A stretch of 64,000 nucleotides of DNA from Gambelia wislizenii (GCA_030847615.1 JAUMIR010000005.1:215248645-215312644), one strand, 5' to 3'. Numbered from the stretch's first letter, positions 1-11,530 are shown. The notes: generated by a model not told the origin, from the letters alone. Numbers and translations are program-made.

Positions 1-199
1 ATTTACACTCCCCGCTTCTCCGTTTCTCTCTTTCTCTCTTTCTCTCTCTCCTCTTCCTCTTTTCCTTCTCCTTGCTCCCGTTTGAGACTTAGAATATTAA
101 GAGGGCCCGTATCTGTTCTTTTCTACTAATTTTCTCCAACTCTTCTCCTCAATTATCTTCTTCTTTAATTATTCTCTAGTTATTTCTGGAGTTACCTCT
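1..199. repeat. Polypyrimidine / AT-rich low-complexity block
   Basis: The plus strand is strongly C/T biased, with runs of TCTCT and TTCTC, and turns AT-rich after about 100. There is no convincing reading frame. It borders the CpG-rich block that follows and could be the upstream part of the same 5' region of an L2-type LINE or of an unseen gene. Confidence 0.6.
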
Positions 200-480
200 A
201 TAGGTTGGGCGGGTAGGCTATTGCCCTTTCGACTCTCTTGCGGCGAGTGGGAATGCCCTTCGCGGATGTCCCGTCCCGTCCGTTCGAGAAACCTCCGTTT
301 CTCTCCGTTCTGAGTTGGACAACCACTTCTTCGGGACACCTAGCCCCGGCTCTTCCCAGAGCTTGGGTCCCCCAATTAGACCGGAGGTATCCCCGCCGCA
401 TTCGACCGCCGCCAGCGCTGGTTCGCACAGAGCTCCCGCGCCTAGCGTCCGGCGCCTCCCACTCTCAACCGGAAGTCCAC
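200..480. promoter_or_regulatory. CpG-rich block, possible CpG island or LINE 5' region
   Basis: I count roughly 30 CpG dinucleotides in about 280 bases, far above the rest of the window, with GC-rich runs such as CCGCCGC and CCCGCGCC. Long frames on both strands here have no recognisable domain and look like a by-product of high GC. The L2 fragment beginning near 520 is in the same direction, so this may be the L2 5' UTR and promoter. A host promoter is the alternative. No TATA box or splice structure was identified. Confidence 0.45.
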
Positions 481-519
481 CATGCTTGCATTTATTTACT
501 GACGCAGCATTCAACAGCA

Positions 520-1395
520 GAACAAAGTTTGTTTTTAAAGGTGGGTGGTGGAGACAGAATAGGGTTTTGGTTGGTGTACCACCCATCCCATTGCTCAACA
601 GTCTCCCTGCCTGAGCTGTCTAAGTTGGTCTCAATGGCAATGATGGAGTCCCCTCGTCTTGTTGTACTCTCTTGTTGGACTTCAACATGTATGTGGAGAC
701 TGCTCCATCAGGAGCAGCTCAGGACTTCATTATCTGCCATGACAACCATGGGGCTGTCCCCAATAGCATTTGGTGCCAGCCATGCCGCAGGGCACACTCT
801 GGACCTGTTTGTTTGTTTTTTTCTGGGAGGGATGGTGGTGATTTGGGTGTGGAGGAACTTTCTGTAGTTCTGTTGTCATGGTCTCATCACTACCTGCTGT
901 GGTTTAGACTCACTGGGACTCAGAGCCTCTGCAGGGATGGACTCTATGTGGTGCTACCTTTTCCCACACAGCTTTGTATATCCAGACTGTCTAAAAGACT
1001 ATATCTCCCATACGAACCTGCAAGGGCTCTAATATCTTCAAGAAAAGGCTTTCTCTCAGTCCCGTCCCCATCACAGGCTCGTTTGGTGAGGACACGAGAG
1101 AGAGCCTTCTCAGTGGCTTTCCTACCCTGTGGAGCTCCCTCCTGTTTCCCCCTCCCAGATTTCCTTTCATCAGCAGACAAAGACCTTTTTATTATAGCAG
1201 GCTTTTTTTATTGGAGTATGTTTTTGTTAGTTTGTTTTAACTTTTTTATGTTTTCAGTCATTTAAAATTTTTTAATTGTGCTTATTTTAATTGTTTTTAA
1301 AATTGTATTAGTAGATTTTCATTGATGTTATTTTATGAGTTGCCTTAGATCCCACTCTGGTAGAAAGGCAGCATATAAATTAAATAAATAAATAA
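520..1395 (+). mobile_element. L2-type LINE remnant, internally deleted
   Basis: Pieces of the L2 endonuclease (APE-like) domain are readable in shifting frames: a degenerate DFN motif near 680, the GLSPIAFGASHAAGHTLD stretch at about 750-805, and SWSHHYLL near 880, where the catalytic SDH has become SHH. Near 955 the sequence jumps directly to the C-terminal end of the ORF (RERAFSVAF at 1095-1125), so the whole reverse transcriptase is missing. The 3' part (1140-1395) has the usual L2 layout: T-rich UTR, a GCCTTAGATCCC segment, then a TAAATAAATAAA tail. It is a dead copy. L2 assignment rests on similarity of motifs and 3' end to the better copy at 6135-10311. Confidence 0.8.
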
Positions 1396-1439
1396 GACCA
1401 AAAAAAGAAAAAAAATCTATGACAGGAACTTCATTTAGA

Positions 1440-1770
1440 GGACTTTTTCAGACAAGGATTACTGTGCAAGAAGCTTGCAGAAGAGGTATGGCGCTGTCGC
1501 ACGGCAAGGGGTCCATGTTGGACAACGACGATCCTCTCTTGGCATTGTCCATGTCAGTTCCATGTGCAATTGAAGACAGCCGTGCCAGTTTTTACTCACG
1601 GAAGTTGTCCGTGAGTAAAATCTGGTGCAGCTGCCTTCAATCGTACATGGAACTGACACAGATGATGCTGAGAGAGGGACAGCATCATCCGAAACGAACC
1701 CCCTGTCACGCAACAGCGCCGTACCTCTTCCGCAAGCTTCTTGTGTGGTAACCCTTGTCTGAAAAAGTCC
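1440..1770. mobile_element. Foldback DNA transposon, 331 bp, TSD AGA
   Basis: The element starts GGACTTTTTCAGACAAGG and ends with its inverse, flanked by AGA at 1437-1439 and 1771-1773, a 3-bp target duplication. Almost the whole element is an imperfect inverted repeat centred near 1605 (TTTTACTCACGG and CCGTGAGTAAAA around the middle), so a single strand can fold into one long hairpin. It therefore shows similar reading frames on both strands, which are not genes. It is non-autonomous: no transposase is present. Confidence 0.85.
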
Positions 1771-1773
1771 AGA

Positions 1774-3669
1774 CATAGGTAAATAAACATGGGATGCTGT
1801 GGCTGGCTACATGTTTGGGAGAAAGAGAAGATGGGCATTGCAGAGAAAGAAAGTGAAGCCATTCTGAGAACATTAAGTCTAGGTAAAGAAAAAACAGATC
1901 AGATAAAAAAGAGGAGCCTCTAGGTGATCTTATAAATCTGTCTCCATCAGACTGTTTATGGCATATAGTCCTTTGCACCCCACATAGCTATTGTACTTTA
2001 GTTCCAGCAGACAAAAGGTTTCCCACTCTTGCCCCAAAGCATGCTTCCTGTGGAGATCAGAGGTACATGTGAACACATCCCGCCTACTAACTCAACCACC
2101 TGTACAATGCTTTTTAATTTGCCTGAGAATCGGTAGTCCTGGCATTTACAGCAGGTTATAGAACTAGGAAGGGCAAGCTGCTAAAAATGTACATCCTATT
2201 TGCACGGAACCAAATAATTATTATTTCTGATTTATTGTTTTCTTTTGGTCTGCCTATGTAACAAGTCTCTTATTTTCTCAGAGCCCCAGGAAACCTTTTT
2301 GAAAAGAAAAGTAATGCCTGAATCATCCTCATCATTACTGTGATTGTTTGGGTACACCATTATTATGTTCCTCACTCCATCTTCCCTCTCCATACCATGT
2401 ACATCATAGTTTTTCTGAACAATTTAAAAAAACCATTGTTTGCTAAAGGTACAGTTACATTTGTGCTCTTCCATTTAGTAAGCAATACTTGAATGTTGCC
2501 TGCTGGGCTCCATCCCAAAGCTCTCTCTTTTTATCTTATTTTTGCACTGCTAAGTGCCCCTTAGTCATTTTGTGAAGTTTGAATTTCCAGGCATTGAAAT
2601 CCATTTCTCTTCTTCGCCCTGCTAAGAACCCCTGTTGCCATTTTTCTCTGAGAATTCATTGTTTTGCTATTAAAAGGTTTCCCTGGCAGTGACTGCTCTG
2701 CCCGGGAGTTTTGTTTGAAACTGACCCTGATCTTCAGTCACAGCAAAGCAACAGCGAATGTTTTAAGGTCTGGAGACTGGGGAATACAGGAGATAACAAC
2801 TTGAAACTAGAAAGGAATCATAAGGAGATGCACACTGCAAGTCACATTTCTCTGCCAATGTGTCCCAACTTGGTGATTTGCTTCTTCTTGTTTAGTCACA
2901 ATGATCTTTTCCTTCTATGACTTGTTTGATAGTTGTGCCCATCATTATCTCACTTGCAATGTGAGCATCTGCACACTGGAAAAGATGATGAGCTAAAAAA
3001 TTATGCATTTCTACCAATGCATATCACTTTGACAAAAGTACACAGCACACTGTCTTCCCTTCCACAGCAAAGATCCGAACTGAACAGGCCGCCATGACTA
3101 TTGCTAATGGATTATTCCATCTCATCTTTGTTTCTTGGGTGTGTCAGAGAATCCACCCTAGTCCTCATTTCCTCTCCCCACATGTGTGCACACATACTGG
3201 TCCTTTTCCAGCAGTGCGGGGAGGCAATCCTTCAATCTGAATTTGGCTCCTCACACTTGACAAGCAGGACTACCAACCAATTAAATAAGTCTACCACACC
3301 ACCTTAAGGAGGAGATCCAGCCTAACATCCCCAGTTCTGTCCTGCCTCATGGCTTGAACAGTTCAGGGCTGTTTGCTCCAGACCTTTCTTGTTTTTCATT
3401 TCTCTCTCCATTTTGAGGAGAAGAGCTACCTTACAATCAGGATGGCTAGGATGGATGATTGTGCCAGCATTCATAGCTCAGGCTTCTCTTCTGATGAGGA
3501 TTTGAGACTGGGCAAGGAGCTTCAATCCAGGCAGGGGACTGGGGTCTCTCAGACCTCTCTTGAGGTGCCAAGTCAGGTTCCCTCTCCCACTAGAAGAGGG
3601 ACAGACATTACTTACAGACATCTCTTAAGTAAAAGTGGCAGTCTAATAAATGATCAGTCCTTACCTTGA
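1774..3669. other. No recognisable feature (about 1.9 kb)
   Basis: AT-rich non-coding DNA. A 98-codon frame at 3373-3669 has a serine-rich stretch (CASIHSSGFSSDEDL) but no family I recognise, no splice context that decides it and no conserved partner; I do not call it a gene. Nothing else supported was found. Confidence 0.5.
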
Positions 3670-3760
3670 GTGGGCAACTTGTGACCTTCCAGATGTTTTT
3701 GCAACTCCCATCTGCCCTAGCAAGCATAAGATGGTGAGAGTGAAGGAAGGATCATAAGAG
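3670..3760. repeat. Dispersed repeat with CAACTCCCATC motif
   Basis: The segment reads like the sauropsid repeat in which a 'ccagatgtt...caactcccatc' half is followed by its inverse. A second copy is at 22957-23072, which has both halves. The class is not certain; a palindromic MITE is likely. Boundaries are approximate. Confidence 0.4.
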
Positions 3761-4944
3761 AGGATGCTGGGGATGGTAGGAGGAATGGTGGGAGAGGGAG
3801 ATGCCTATGAATTGCTTTGTGCATCTCTCTTCCACCTGCCTTGCACCATATGCAAAAGCTAACACATGAGGTAGACATTCCACAATGCAGAGATTTATGC
3901 ACATATGGATGAAAACTTGGAGGGGGAGCAGGATTGTGCCTGATGCTCCCTCCCTCCCTTCACATTCCTGTTGGAAAATAGTAATACGAACTGTTAAGAA
4001 CATCAGTTTCACTAAAGCTTTGCCCACATTTCAGAGACAGAAGCACCAAAAAGTAAGCTTTTAAGGGAAATGCACACACACACCAGAGAAGCTGATGCTG
4101 CAAGTGAATTTTAAGGGGGAAATCATGGGTCCGGAAAAGCTATAGGAAGAAAACATTTTCCCTAAAAGTGGGGGGGGGTGTTTTAAAATAAAGGCAATTG
4201 CAGACTGAATTGCTAGTGTTGCAGCAACCAAAGATAATAGCCAGCCAATAACAAAATAAGAAACTTTCATCCTAACAATTACAGTATACAAGCTCTAAGA
4301 GAGAAGGAAATGACTTCAAGTGAAAAAGTAATACATATAGAGAGCAATTTATTTCCAAGAGTTGAGTATAGATTTCAGAGCTTAGAAACAGAAGTTCCTT
4401 TAGGGCATGTCTGGTTGTGTCTGTCTGTCTTTTGGTTTGTTTCAGGTGACATCACTGGTGGCGCCAATCTCAGTGGGACAGTGAATTTACTCCAGAATTT
4501 ACTCTGAACTCAAAAAGAACTCTTGATGATGCTACACCCTAGAAAACTCTTTTAAAGGGTCTGTTTCATCCTCTCTCCAGGGCCAGCCCTATTATTGGTC
4601 AGAGTGAGGTGCCTGCTTCATGCAACAGGTACTTAGGGGACAGAATGCTGCTAGGACCTAGTCTCCACTTCCTAAATTACCCTGTTACCATCAAGTATCA
4701 TGGAAGACATTTCAGCACTGACGACAGGACAATATCTCCAAGATTCAGCTGCATGTCTGGTCAGCTGTTGTATATGGAGTTGGGAGGCAGAACAGGAAAG
4801 GTAACTTCTCAGTTGTTTTTCCCCAGACCGCAAATGTTTTGGACCAACCCTACCTCTTTCTGTCTTTGGTTGCCTAGTTAATACTGTTGCATTCAAGCAA
4901 GTGTTTAAATGGCCTGATTTGGCTTTTGAATGGCTGGTTGCATG
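3761..4944. other. No recognisable feature (about 1.2 kb)
   Basis: Non-coding AT-rich sequence with short homopolymers (poly-G near 4171). A piece near 4580-4625 resembles an unclassified short repeat also seen around 58195-58260, but I cannot define its ends. Confidence 0.4.
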
Positions 4945-5099
4945 GGCTTTCAGTTGGTTTTTAGCTTCAGTAGTGGCCTCTTTTGTTGTAGTTTAACTTA
5001 TTTTAATGATATCTTGCTATTTTGTGTCATAACTTTTAAATGACATAGAATACTGTTTCTGTTCTGGAAGGGCAGGACATAAATTTCCTAAATAAATAA
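4945..5099 (+). mobile_element. L2-type LINE 3' tail fragment
   Basis: A T-rich stretch followed by GGAAGGGCAGGACATAAAT and a TAAATAAATAAG tail matches the end of the L2 copies elsewhere in the window. Only the 3' UTR is present; the ORF is absent. The 5' boundary is approximate. Confidence 0.6.
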
Positions 5100-5237
5100 G
5101 CCAAAAAATACTATGAACAACCCACTGCATGAAGTATTGCTAATGGCATTTTTGTACAAGTCATTTTATTTTTTTTGCTACCAAACAGGTGTCTAGTATA
5201 AAACATTAGTTTAAAATAGCTCACTGTTATCTAAGGC

Positions 5238-5240
5238 TGT

Positions 5241-5290
<50 letters not shown>
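5238..5290. repeat. Compound microsatellite (TG)n(GA)n
   Basis: About 14 TG units run directly into about 13 GA units. Simple repeat; the reverse-strand LSLSLTHTHTH frame over it is an artefact. Confidence 0.95.
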
Positions 5291-6099
5291 TCCAACATGC
5301 TGTTGCTCCATTGAAGTATCTCTCTCTGGATTTAATGGCAGAAAGGCAGGCAGGCACAACTTTGTAACAAATGCCATGTGTATAGTTCTTCTCATTTAAA
5401 AAATGGTGGGTGCAATCCATGCAAAGCATTTTTAAGCTAGTAGGTGAATTCATTATCCTATGGCATGTTCCATTAGCAGACAAATCAAATGTTTTTCATG
5501 TAGAGTTACAGATAACAAAAGCTAGCAAGTGTAAGAGTGCCCCGCTGAATTCTCAGTAGGGCTTGTGGAATTGAATTGTTTAGAAATAAATGCCAAGTAC
5601 TTAATGTCTTACAGAATTATAAATTTTAGGAGACTACTTAATAAGGAAGAAAAAAGACAGTTGCTACTAGATTTTCTACACATACAAAACATCACAGAAT
5701 GTGTGGTGGGGGGATAATATTTTGCAAGAAAAGGAGATTAACAATTTCACATTCTCTGTAAACAGGTTTTATACAGTATGTCTTACCAGTAACACAGGCA
5801 TTAAATCAATTTAAAGCTAAAGGGCATCAATACACAAATCAGCTATCACACTTTTTTTATCTGCACATGCAAGACTGTATTTATACTTTTAAATGGTACC
5901 GCAAAACAAACTTAAACAAGATGGGAGGAATGGAAAGGTTGTGGTTCATTTCCCTTATACTAAAGCAGCTTCCAGCTGAATTACCTTCCTATTTACCTCC
6001 ATTTCATGAAAGGAGAGTTGGTACCCAGGCTGGCCTTATCAGTGAAGCAAACCAAAATGACTGCTTCAGGTGTCAGTTCTTTAAGGATAGTAGGGAAGG

Positions 6100-6100
<1 letters not shown>
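5291..6100. other. No recognisable feature (about 0.8 kb)
   Basis: AT-rich non-coding DNA between two microsatellites. No repeat family or gene recognised. Confidence 0.5.

Positions 6101-6101
<1 letters not shown>

Positions 6102-6130
<29 letters not shown>
6102..6130. repeat. (GT)n microsatellite
   Basis: About 14 GT units immediately upstream of the L2 copy that follows. Confidence 0.95.
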
Positions 6131-6131
<1 letters not shown>

Positions 6132-6318
6132 ATGGCAGTGGTTCTTAGACTGCTCTAGGCATCTCCAGTAGTCACTGGCCCACCTACAGGTGGTTTTGAG
6201 GACCAGGGATAGTTTAGGGATTCTGTTAGTATACTGGCCACCCCCTTGTCTAACAGACTCCCTAAATGAGCTGACACAGCTGGTCTCAGAGTTGCTGCTG
6301 GAGTCGCCCAGACTTTAA

Positions 6319-6649
6319 GGAGATTTTCAGACACGGAAAAATCGTCCCTTGCTGCGCGAGCAGCCTCCCGAAACTGCTGCGCGGCAAGGGTATTTTTCGG
6401 ACGACGCTGTGCCTCTTGCGAAGCCGTCCGTGTCACTTCCGTGAAGCTTGGGACGGCTCCGCGTCATATTTCAATCACGGAGGCTGCCCGTGCTTGAAAT
6501 ATGGCGCGGAGCCGTCCCAAGCTTCACGGAAGTGACACGGACGGCTTCGCAAGAGGCACAGCGTCGTCCGAAAAATACCCTTGCCGCGCAGCAGTTTCGG
6601 GAGGCTGCTCGCGCGGCAAGGGACGATTTTTCCGTGTCTGAAAATCTCC
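6319..6649. mobile_element. Foldback DNA transposon, 331 bp, near-perfect palindrome
   Basis: The element begins GGAGATTTTCAGACACGG and ends with the exact inverse; flanks are TAA on the left and TTA on the right. The two arms (about 165 bases each) are nearly identical inverted copies, centred near 6484 with a short spacer between CAATCACGG and CCGTGCTTG. As a result the same peptide (MTRTASQEAQRRPKN) is readable on both strands in mirror position, an artefact of the palindrome. It is GC- and CpG-rich compared with its host, suggesting youth. It sits in the L2 ORF just before the GDFN codons. No transposase is present. Confidence 0.9.
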
Positions 6650-7993
6650 TTAGTTTTGGGCGACTTCAACATCCCACTCAAGACCAGCTTGCTAAATCTA
6701 ACTGGTGCATCTGGGGAGTTCATGGAATCCATGACAAACATGGGCCTATCCCAATTGGTTGTCAGGCCTACTCACTGTGCAGGTCATACCCTCGATGCGG
6801 CCTTTAATATGGAACAGGAATATCCGTGGGCGGAGGTTATTAAAACCTGTGCATTGTCATGGACGGATCATTTCCTGGTCAAGATGGAGCTAAGAGCCAC
6901 TGTCTGCCCCACTGGGGGTGGCAGACCCATTAGAATGGTCTGCCTTCGAAGGCTAATGGAACCAATTGGATTCCAGAAAGCCTTGGTGGATTTAATGGTT
7001 GGTAATGCCAGTGATTCTGCTGAAGCTTTGGTTAATATTTGGAACACCAACCTCACCAAGGCTATCAACATAATCGCTCCCAAACAACCTTTCCAGCCTG
7101 CTCCTAACCATAAGCCCTGGTATTCAGAGGAACTTAGGAAGATGAAGCGGGCTGGACAATGACTAGAGCGCACCTGGCGGAAGACTTGACTCTTATCCGA
7201 CAAGACTCGGCATAGGAATTTCCTTGATTCCTATCGAGAGGCGATATGTGCAGCGCAGAAGTCTTTCTCCTCTACATGTATTGCATCTGCAGAGTCCTGT
7301 CCAGCAGAACTATTTAGGGTGGTGGGGGAGCTGACACAGGTTCCACCTGCACAGAACCCCTTACTCAACCCAACAACAGCCTGCTGTGATGCATTCAACA
7401 GCCACTTTGCAGATAAAATCTCTTAGATAAGACCGACTTAGATGCCAGTGTAATGACAATCTATAGATGAGGTGTCACGCAACTCCGTTGATGAAATTTT
7501 ATTGGATCAACTTCAATCTGTGAGTACCAATGATGTGGACAAGCTCCTTGGTAGAGTGAGGAAGACAACCTGTCCACTCAATCCTTGTCCATCATGGCTG
7601 GCCACCCAAGGGGGTGACACATCGAGAGTACTCCTTAGGGACATTATCAATGCATCTTTCAGGGAGGGGTCCGTTCCATCTTGTCTGAAGGAAGCGGCGG
7701 TTAAGCTGCTCCTGAAAAAGCCTGCCCTGGACCCCTTGGACAAGAATAACTATAGGCCAGTCTCCTTGCTGCCTTTTTTAAACAAAGTAGTCGAGAGGGC
7801 TGTCGCTTCCCAACTCCAAACTGTCTTGGATAAAACTGATTATCTAGATCCATTTCAAACTGGCTTTAGGACAGGATATGGAGTTGAGACTGTCATGGTT
7901 GCTCTGGCTGATGATCTTTACTTGGGGATCGACAGGGGTAGTGTGACCGTGTTGGTGTTCTTGGACCTCTCAGCGGCCTTTGATACAGTAGAT

Positions 7994-9076
7994 AATAATA
8001 ATAATAAAATTTATTTCTATCCCGCCCCTCTGCAACGCAATCGGGGCAGCTTACAATATAAAACTCCATAGACACAGTACCCTAGCCCACCCACCCCTTA
8101 AAATAATATTAAATTATAAAATATTAAAAACATACAGTAATTAAAATATATAAATTAGAAAGAAAAAAATTAAAACATACAATAGTTAAAAAATCTAATT
8201 GCAGCTCAGAAGGACAGCTGAGTCTTGGGCCAGGATAGTTATTCAGGAAAGGCCTGCCGGAAAAGATCCGTCTTGACAGCTTTTTTAAAGCTGTCTAAGG
8301 TGGTAATAAGACGGATCTTGTCCGGCAGGCCATTCCATAATCTGGAAGCGGCAGCAGAGAAGGCCCTCTGGGAGGTCACCGACAGCCTTGTTTTCATAGG
8401 CTGTAACAGATTCCTCCCAGAGGACCGAAGTGCACTGGGAGGGTCGTACAGAAGGAGGCGGTCCCGTAGATAAGCTGGACCCGAGCCATGTAGGGCTTTA
8501 AAGGTTATAACCAACACCTTGTACTGCGCCCGGAAACTAATAGGCAGCCAGTGGAGAGCTTTTAGCAGGTGTTATATGCTCTCTTCTGGAAACACCAGAA
8601 ATCAACCTGGCTGCCATGTTCTGAACTAGTTGAAGTTTCCGAGTCAAGCACAAGGGTAGCCCCATGTAGAGCGCATTACAGAAATTGAGACGGGAGGTTA
8701 CCAGTGCATGTACCACAGTTTCGAGGTCCCTGGTTTCCAGGAAAAGGCGCAGCTGGCGTATCCACCAAAGTTGATAACAGGCACTCCTGACTGCCGCATT
8801 TACCTGATTAGACATCTGGAGCGTCGGGTCCTTGAGCACCCCCAGACTGCGAACACAGTCCTTGGAGGAGAGTGTAGTTCCATCCATGATTGGAAGTTGT
8901 ATTCCCAGACCTGGTTTCGGGCCTGTAACTGTTAGTACCTCCGTTTTGTCTGGATTCAGTCTCAATTTGTTTTTCCTCATCCAGTCCATTACTGCTTTAA
9001 GACAATTATTGAGAGGAGAGACACCATCTGAAGTCGAAGCTGATGACCGAGACATGGAGAAGTCTATCTCATCCTC
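7994..9076 (-). mobile_element. Antisense L2-type LINE inserted in the L2 host, 5'-truncated
   Basis: On the minus strand this reads from just after the YADD region (DEIDFSMSRSSASTSDGV, near 9070) through LNPDKTEVL, SKDCVRSLGVL, the C-terminal FKALHGSGPAYL and SRLWNGLPDKI stretches and the 3' UTR. On the plus strand its (AAT)n tail lies at 7994-8008. It is the same L2 subfamily as its host and interrupts the host codons after FDTVD; the host resumes at about 9077 with HLRGLG. One frameshift splits the frame near 8530. No target duplication is clear. Opposite orientation creates an inverted repeat of about 1 kb with 9318-10305. Confidence 0.88.
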
Positions 9077-10311
9077 TTGGATCACCTGAGAGGGTTAGGA
9101 ATTGGAGGAACTGCCTTGCCGTGGTTCCGTTCCTTCATCTCGGGCAGATCCCAGAGGGTGAGGCTCATGGACAGTTGCTCTACTAGAATAGAGCTTAATT
9201 GTGGTGTCCCTCAGGGCACCATCCTGTCCCTGATGCTATTTAACATCTATATGAAGCCGCTGGGAGAGATCATTCAGAGGCATGGAGTGCGGTGTCATCA
9301 GTATGCTGATGACACCCAGATATATTTCTCCATGTCTCAGTTGTCACCTTCAACTTCAGATGGCGTCGCTCCTCTCAGTGATTGTCTTAGAGCAGTAATA
9401 GACTGGATGAGGAAAAACAAATTGAGGCTGAATCCAGACAAAACAGAGGTACTAACAGTTATTGGTCTGAAACCACTCTCCTCCAAGGACTGTGTCCGCA
9501 GTCTGGGGGTGCTCCTGGACCTGTCGCTCCAGATGTCTAATCAGGTAAATGTGATGCTCAGGAGTGCCTGTTATCAACTTCAGCTGATACACCAGCTGCG
9601 CCCTTTCCTGGAAATCAGGGGCCTCGAAACTGTGGTACATGCTCTGGTAACCTCTCGTCTTGACTTCTGTAATGTGCTCTACATGGGGCTACCCTTGTGC
9701 TTGACTCAGAAACTTCAATTAGTTCAAAACATGGCAGCCAGGTTGATTTCTGGAGTTTCCAGAAGAGAGCGTATTACACCTGTGTTAAAAGCTCTCCACT
9801 GGCTGCCTATTAGTTTCTGGGCACAGTAAAAGGTGTTGGTTATGACCTTTAAAGCCCTACATGGCTTGGGTCCAACTTACCTCCAGGACCGCCTCCTCCC
9901 GGACGACCCTTCGGTCCTCTGGGAGGAATCTCTTACAACCTATGAAAACAAGGCTGTCGGTGACCTGCCAGACGGCCTTCTCTGCTACTGCTCCCAGATT
10001 ATGGAATGGCCTGCCAGACAAGATACGTCTTATTACCACTTAGACAACTTCAAAAAGCTGTCAAGATGGATCTTTTCCAGCAGGCCTTTCCCAAATAGCT
10101 ATCCCAGCCCGAAGATTCGTCTGTCTTTTCCCTTGAGCTGCCATTGAATTATTCCATTTTTTTCTCTTTTTAATTATTGTATGTTTTTAATCTTTTTAAT
10201 TTAATATTGTTTTAAGTGGTGGGTGGGTTAGGGTACTAATGTAATTATGGATTTTTTATGTTGTAAGCCTCCCCAATTGCGTTGCAGAGGGGCGGGATAG
10301 AAATAATAATA

Positions 10312-10680
10312 ATAATAATAATTATTATTATTATTATTATTAAATTTATTTTTATCCCGCCCCTCTGTTAAAAACAATCAGGGTGGCTTACAAAAATTAT
10401 AATACCAATACAGATTAAAATTCCCAAACGCCACCTACCCCCACCCACCCCCATAAAAAGACATTAAACCAAAATACATTAAAACAATTGATCTAAAATC
10501 ACATTAAAATAATAAATAATAAATAAGCAGTTGACGGGCAAGGATTGAGAGGGCAGGCTGTCTTCCTCACCCTACCAAGTAGCATGTCCAAGTCCTCGGT
10601 ACTCACAGATCCAGTAAACTTGAAACTGATCCAGTAAACTTACATCAGTGGAGTTGCTGGACACCTCGTCAATTGTGTGT
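10312..10680 (-). mobile_element. Antisense L2-type LINE fragment, internally deleted, tail-to-tail
   Basis: An (ATT)n tract abuts the (AAT)n tail of the preceding L2, so the two elements lie tail to tail. The minus strand carries the L2 3' end (GAGGGGCGGGATAAAAAT). From about 10530 onward it carries instead a piece equivalent to 7465-7600 of the better copy, the region just before the reverse transcriptase. The RT and C-terminal part in between is deleted. A short tandem duplication (GATCCAGTAAACTT twice) lies near 10607-10640. Confidence 0.75.
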
Positions 10681-11254
10681 CCAATTATTATTAGTTACAT
10701 AATAAAGTTGAGGTTGAAATTCTTTGTGCCTTTAGTGAGAAGCCTGATAACAATAGTTCTGCTTTAATGCTGTCGAATTCCCAGTTCTGAGGATTTTTCT
10801 CCCCTTCTGACTGTCATGGAATGTGACTTTAAGCAGCAAGGTGTGTACACAAAAAGAAAGTGCACAGTGTATTGTAACAGCAAACACTGCCTGCATGAAT
10901 TACAATCACATACCACTGCACAGTCCAACATTTCCTCTTTAAAAGCCCTGGGTCATAAGGAGAGAGTTGAAGGACAAATTTAATATGTATTACATATAAT
11001 AATATCAACAATTTTTGAAAATATTCTGTTTTGGTCCACATGACAGCCTGCCTGATGAAATACATTTGTTTGCAATGTATACTAACACTATAGTAAATCA
11101 CTTGGTTTTCAGGATGTCACAGCCTCTTCCCATTTTTTTTTTCTACTGCATTCTCAAAATGGACTCTTCCTACTAACTCAGCACTAGAAGATTCCTGGAC
11201 ATTGGTGCAAATCATTAGCTTTTGATGGGCTCAGGCTTAACTGTTGAAAACATA
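10681..11254. other. No recognisable feature (about 0.6 kb)
   Basis: AT-rich non-coding DNA; no repeat family recognised. Confidence 0.5.
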
Positions 11255-11365
11255 AAGGACATAAGAAGAGGCACATTGGCTCAGACCAAAGGCCAATTGA
11301 GTTCAACATTTTCTTCACGCAATGGCCAACCAATTGCCTATGGAAAGGCCGCCAGTTAGAAAGGA
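11255..11365. repeat. Dispersed sauropsid repeat, class unassigned
   Basis: The motif 'ggctcagaccaaaggccaattgagttcaac' type sequence, followed by a GGCCAACCAATTGCC segment, resembles a repeat that is frequent in reptile genomes. I cannot assign its class from the sequence alone. Ends are approximate. Confidence 0.4.
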
Positions 11366-11530
11366 GTCATACCCTCCAACATTTGACATATGAAAACTGT
11401 TTCATCTGCAGCAGTTTGCTTTCACCTGAACCTATTCGGGAGGACAGGATTCCACCCCTTCTCTCCTTTCCCCTCTGTTGTGTTGAGTGCAAATTACTTT
11501 TATACTTTGAACTCAGTTTGTAGCAACTGG

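Larger units (their letters stand above)
6135..10311 (+). mobile_element. L2-type LINE, 5'-truncated, split by two insertions
   Basis: This is the best L2 copy in the window. Host L2 sequence occupies about 6135-6318, 6650-7993 and 9077-10311; the gaps hold a foldback element and an antisense L2. Endonuclease motifs include LGDFN (about 6657-6671) and SWTDHFL (about 6857-6877). Reverse transcriptase motifs are YRPVSLLP (near 7750), LDLSAAFDTVD (near 7960-7993), GVPQG (about 9205) and the catalytic YADDT at 9302-9316. The C-terminal LNPDKTE and ALHWLPI stretches follow. Several stops and frameshifts (for example TGA near 7160) make it dead. The 3' UTR ends with GCAGAGGGGCGGGATAGAAAT and an (AAT)n tail at about 10300-10311. 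L2 clade is inferred from these motifs and the tail; CR1 is excluded by the tail. Confidence 0.88.

Noticed and set aside
238..867. 209-codon frame starting in the CpG-rich block
   Set aside because: The first part has no domain; the last part reads through an L2 endonuclease remnant. A fused real gene is not supported.
3373..3669. 98-codon frame with a serine-rich segment, possible exon
   Set aside because: No recognised domain, no clear splice sites or partner exons, and length is within chance.
6155..6807. The same peptide on both strands, apparent gene pair
   Set aside because: Explained by the palindrome of the foldback element; mirrored frames are unavoidable.
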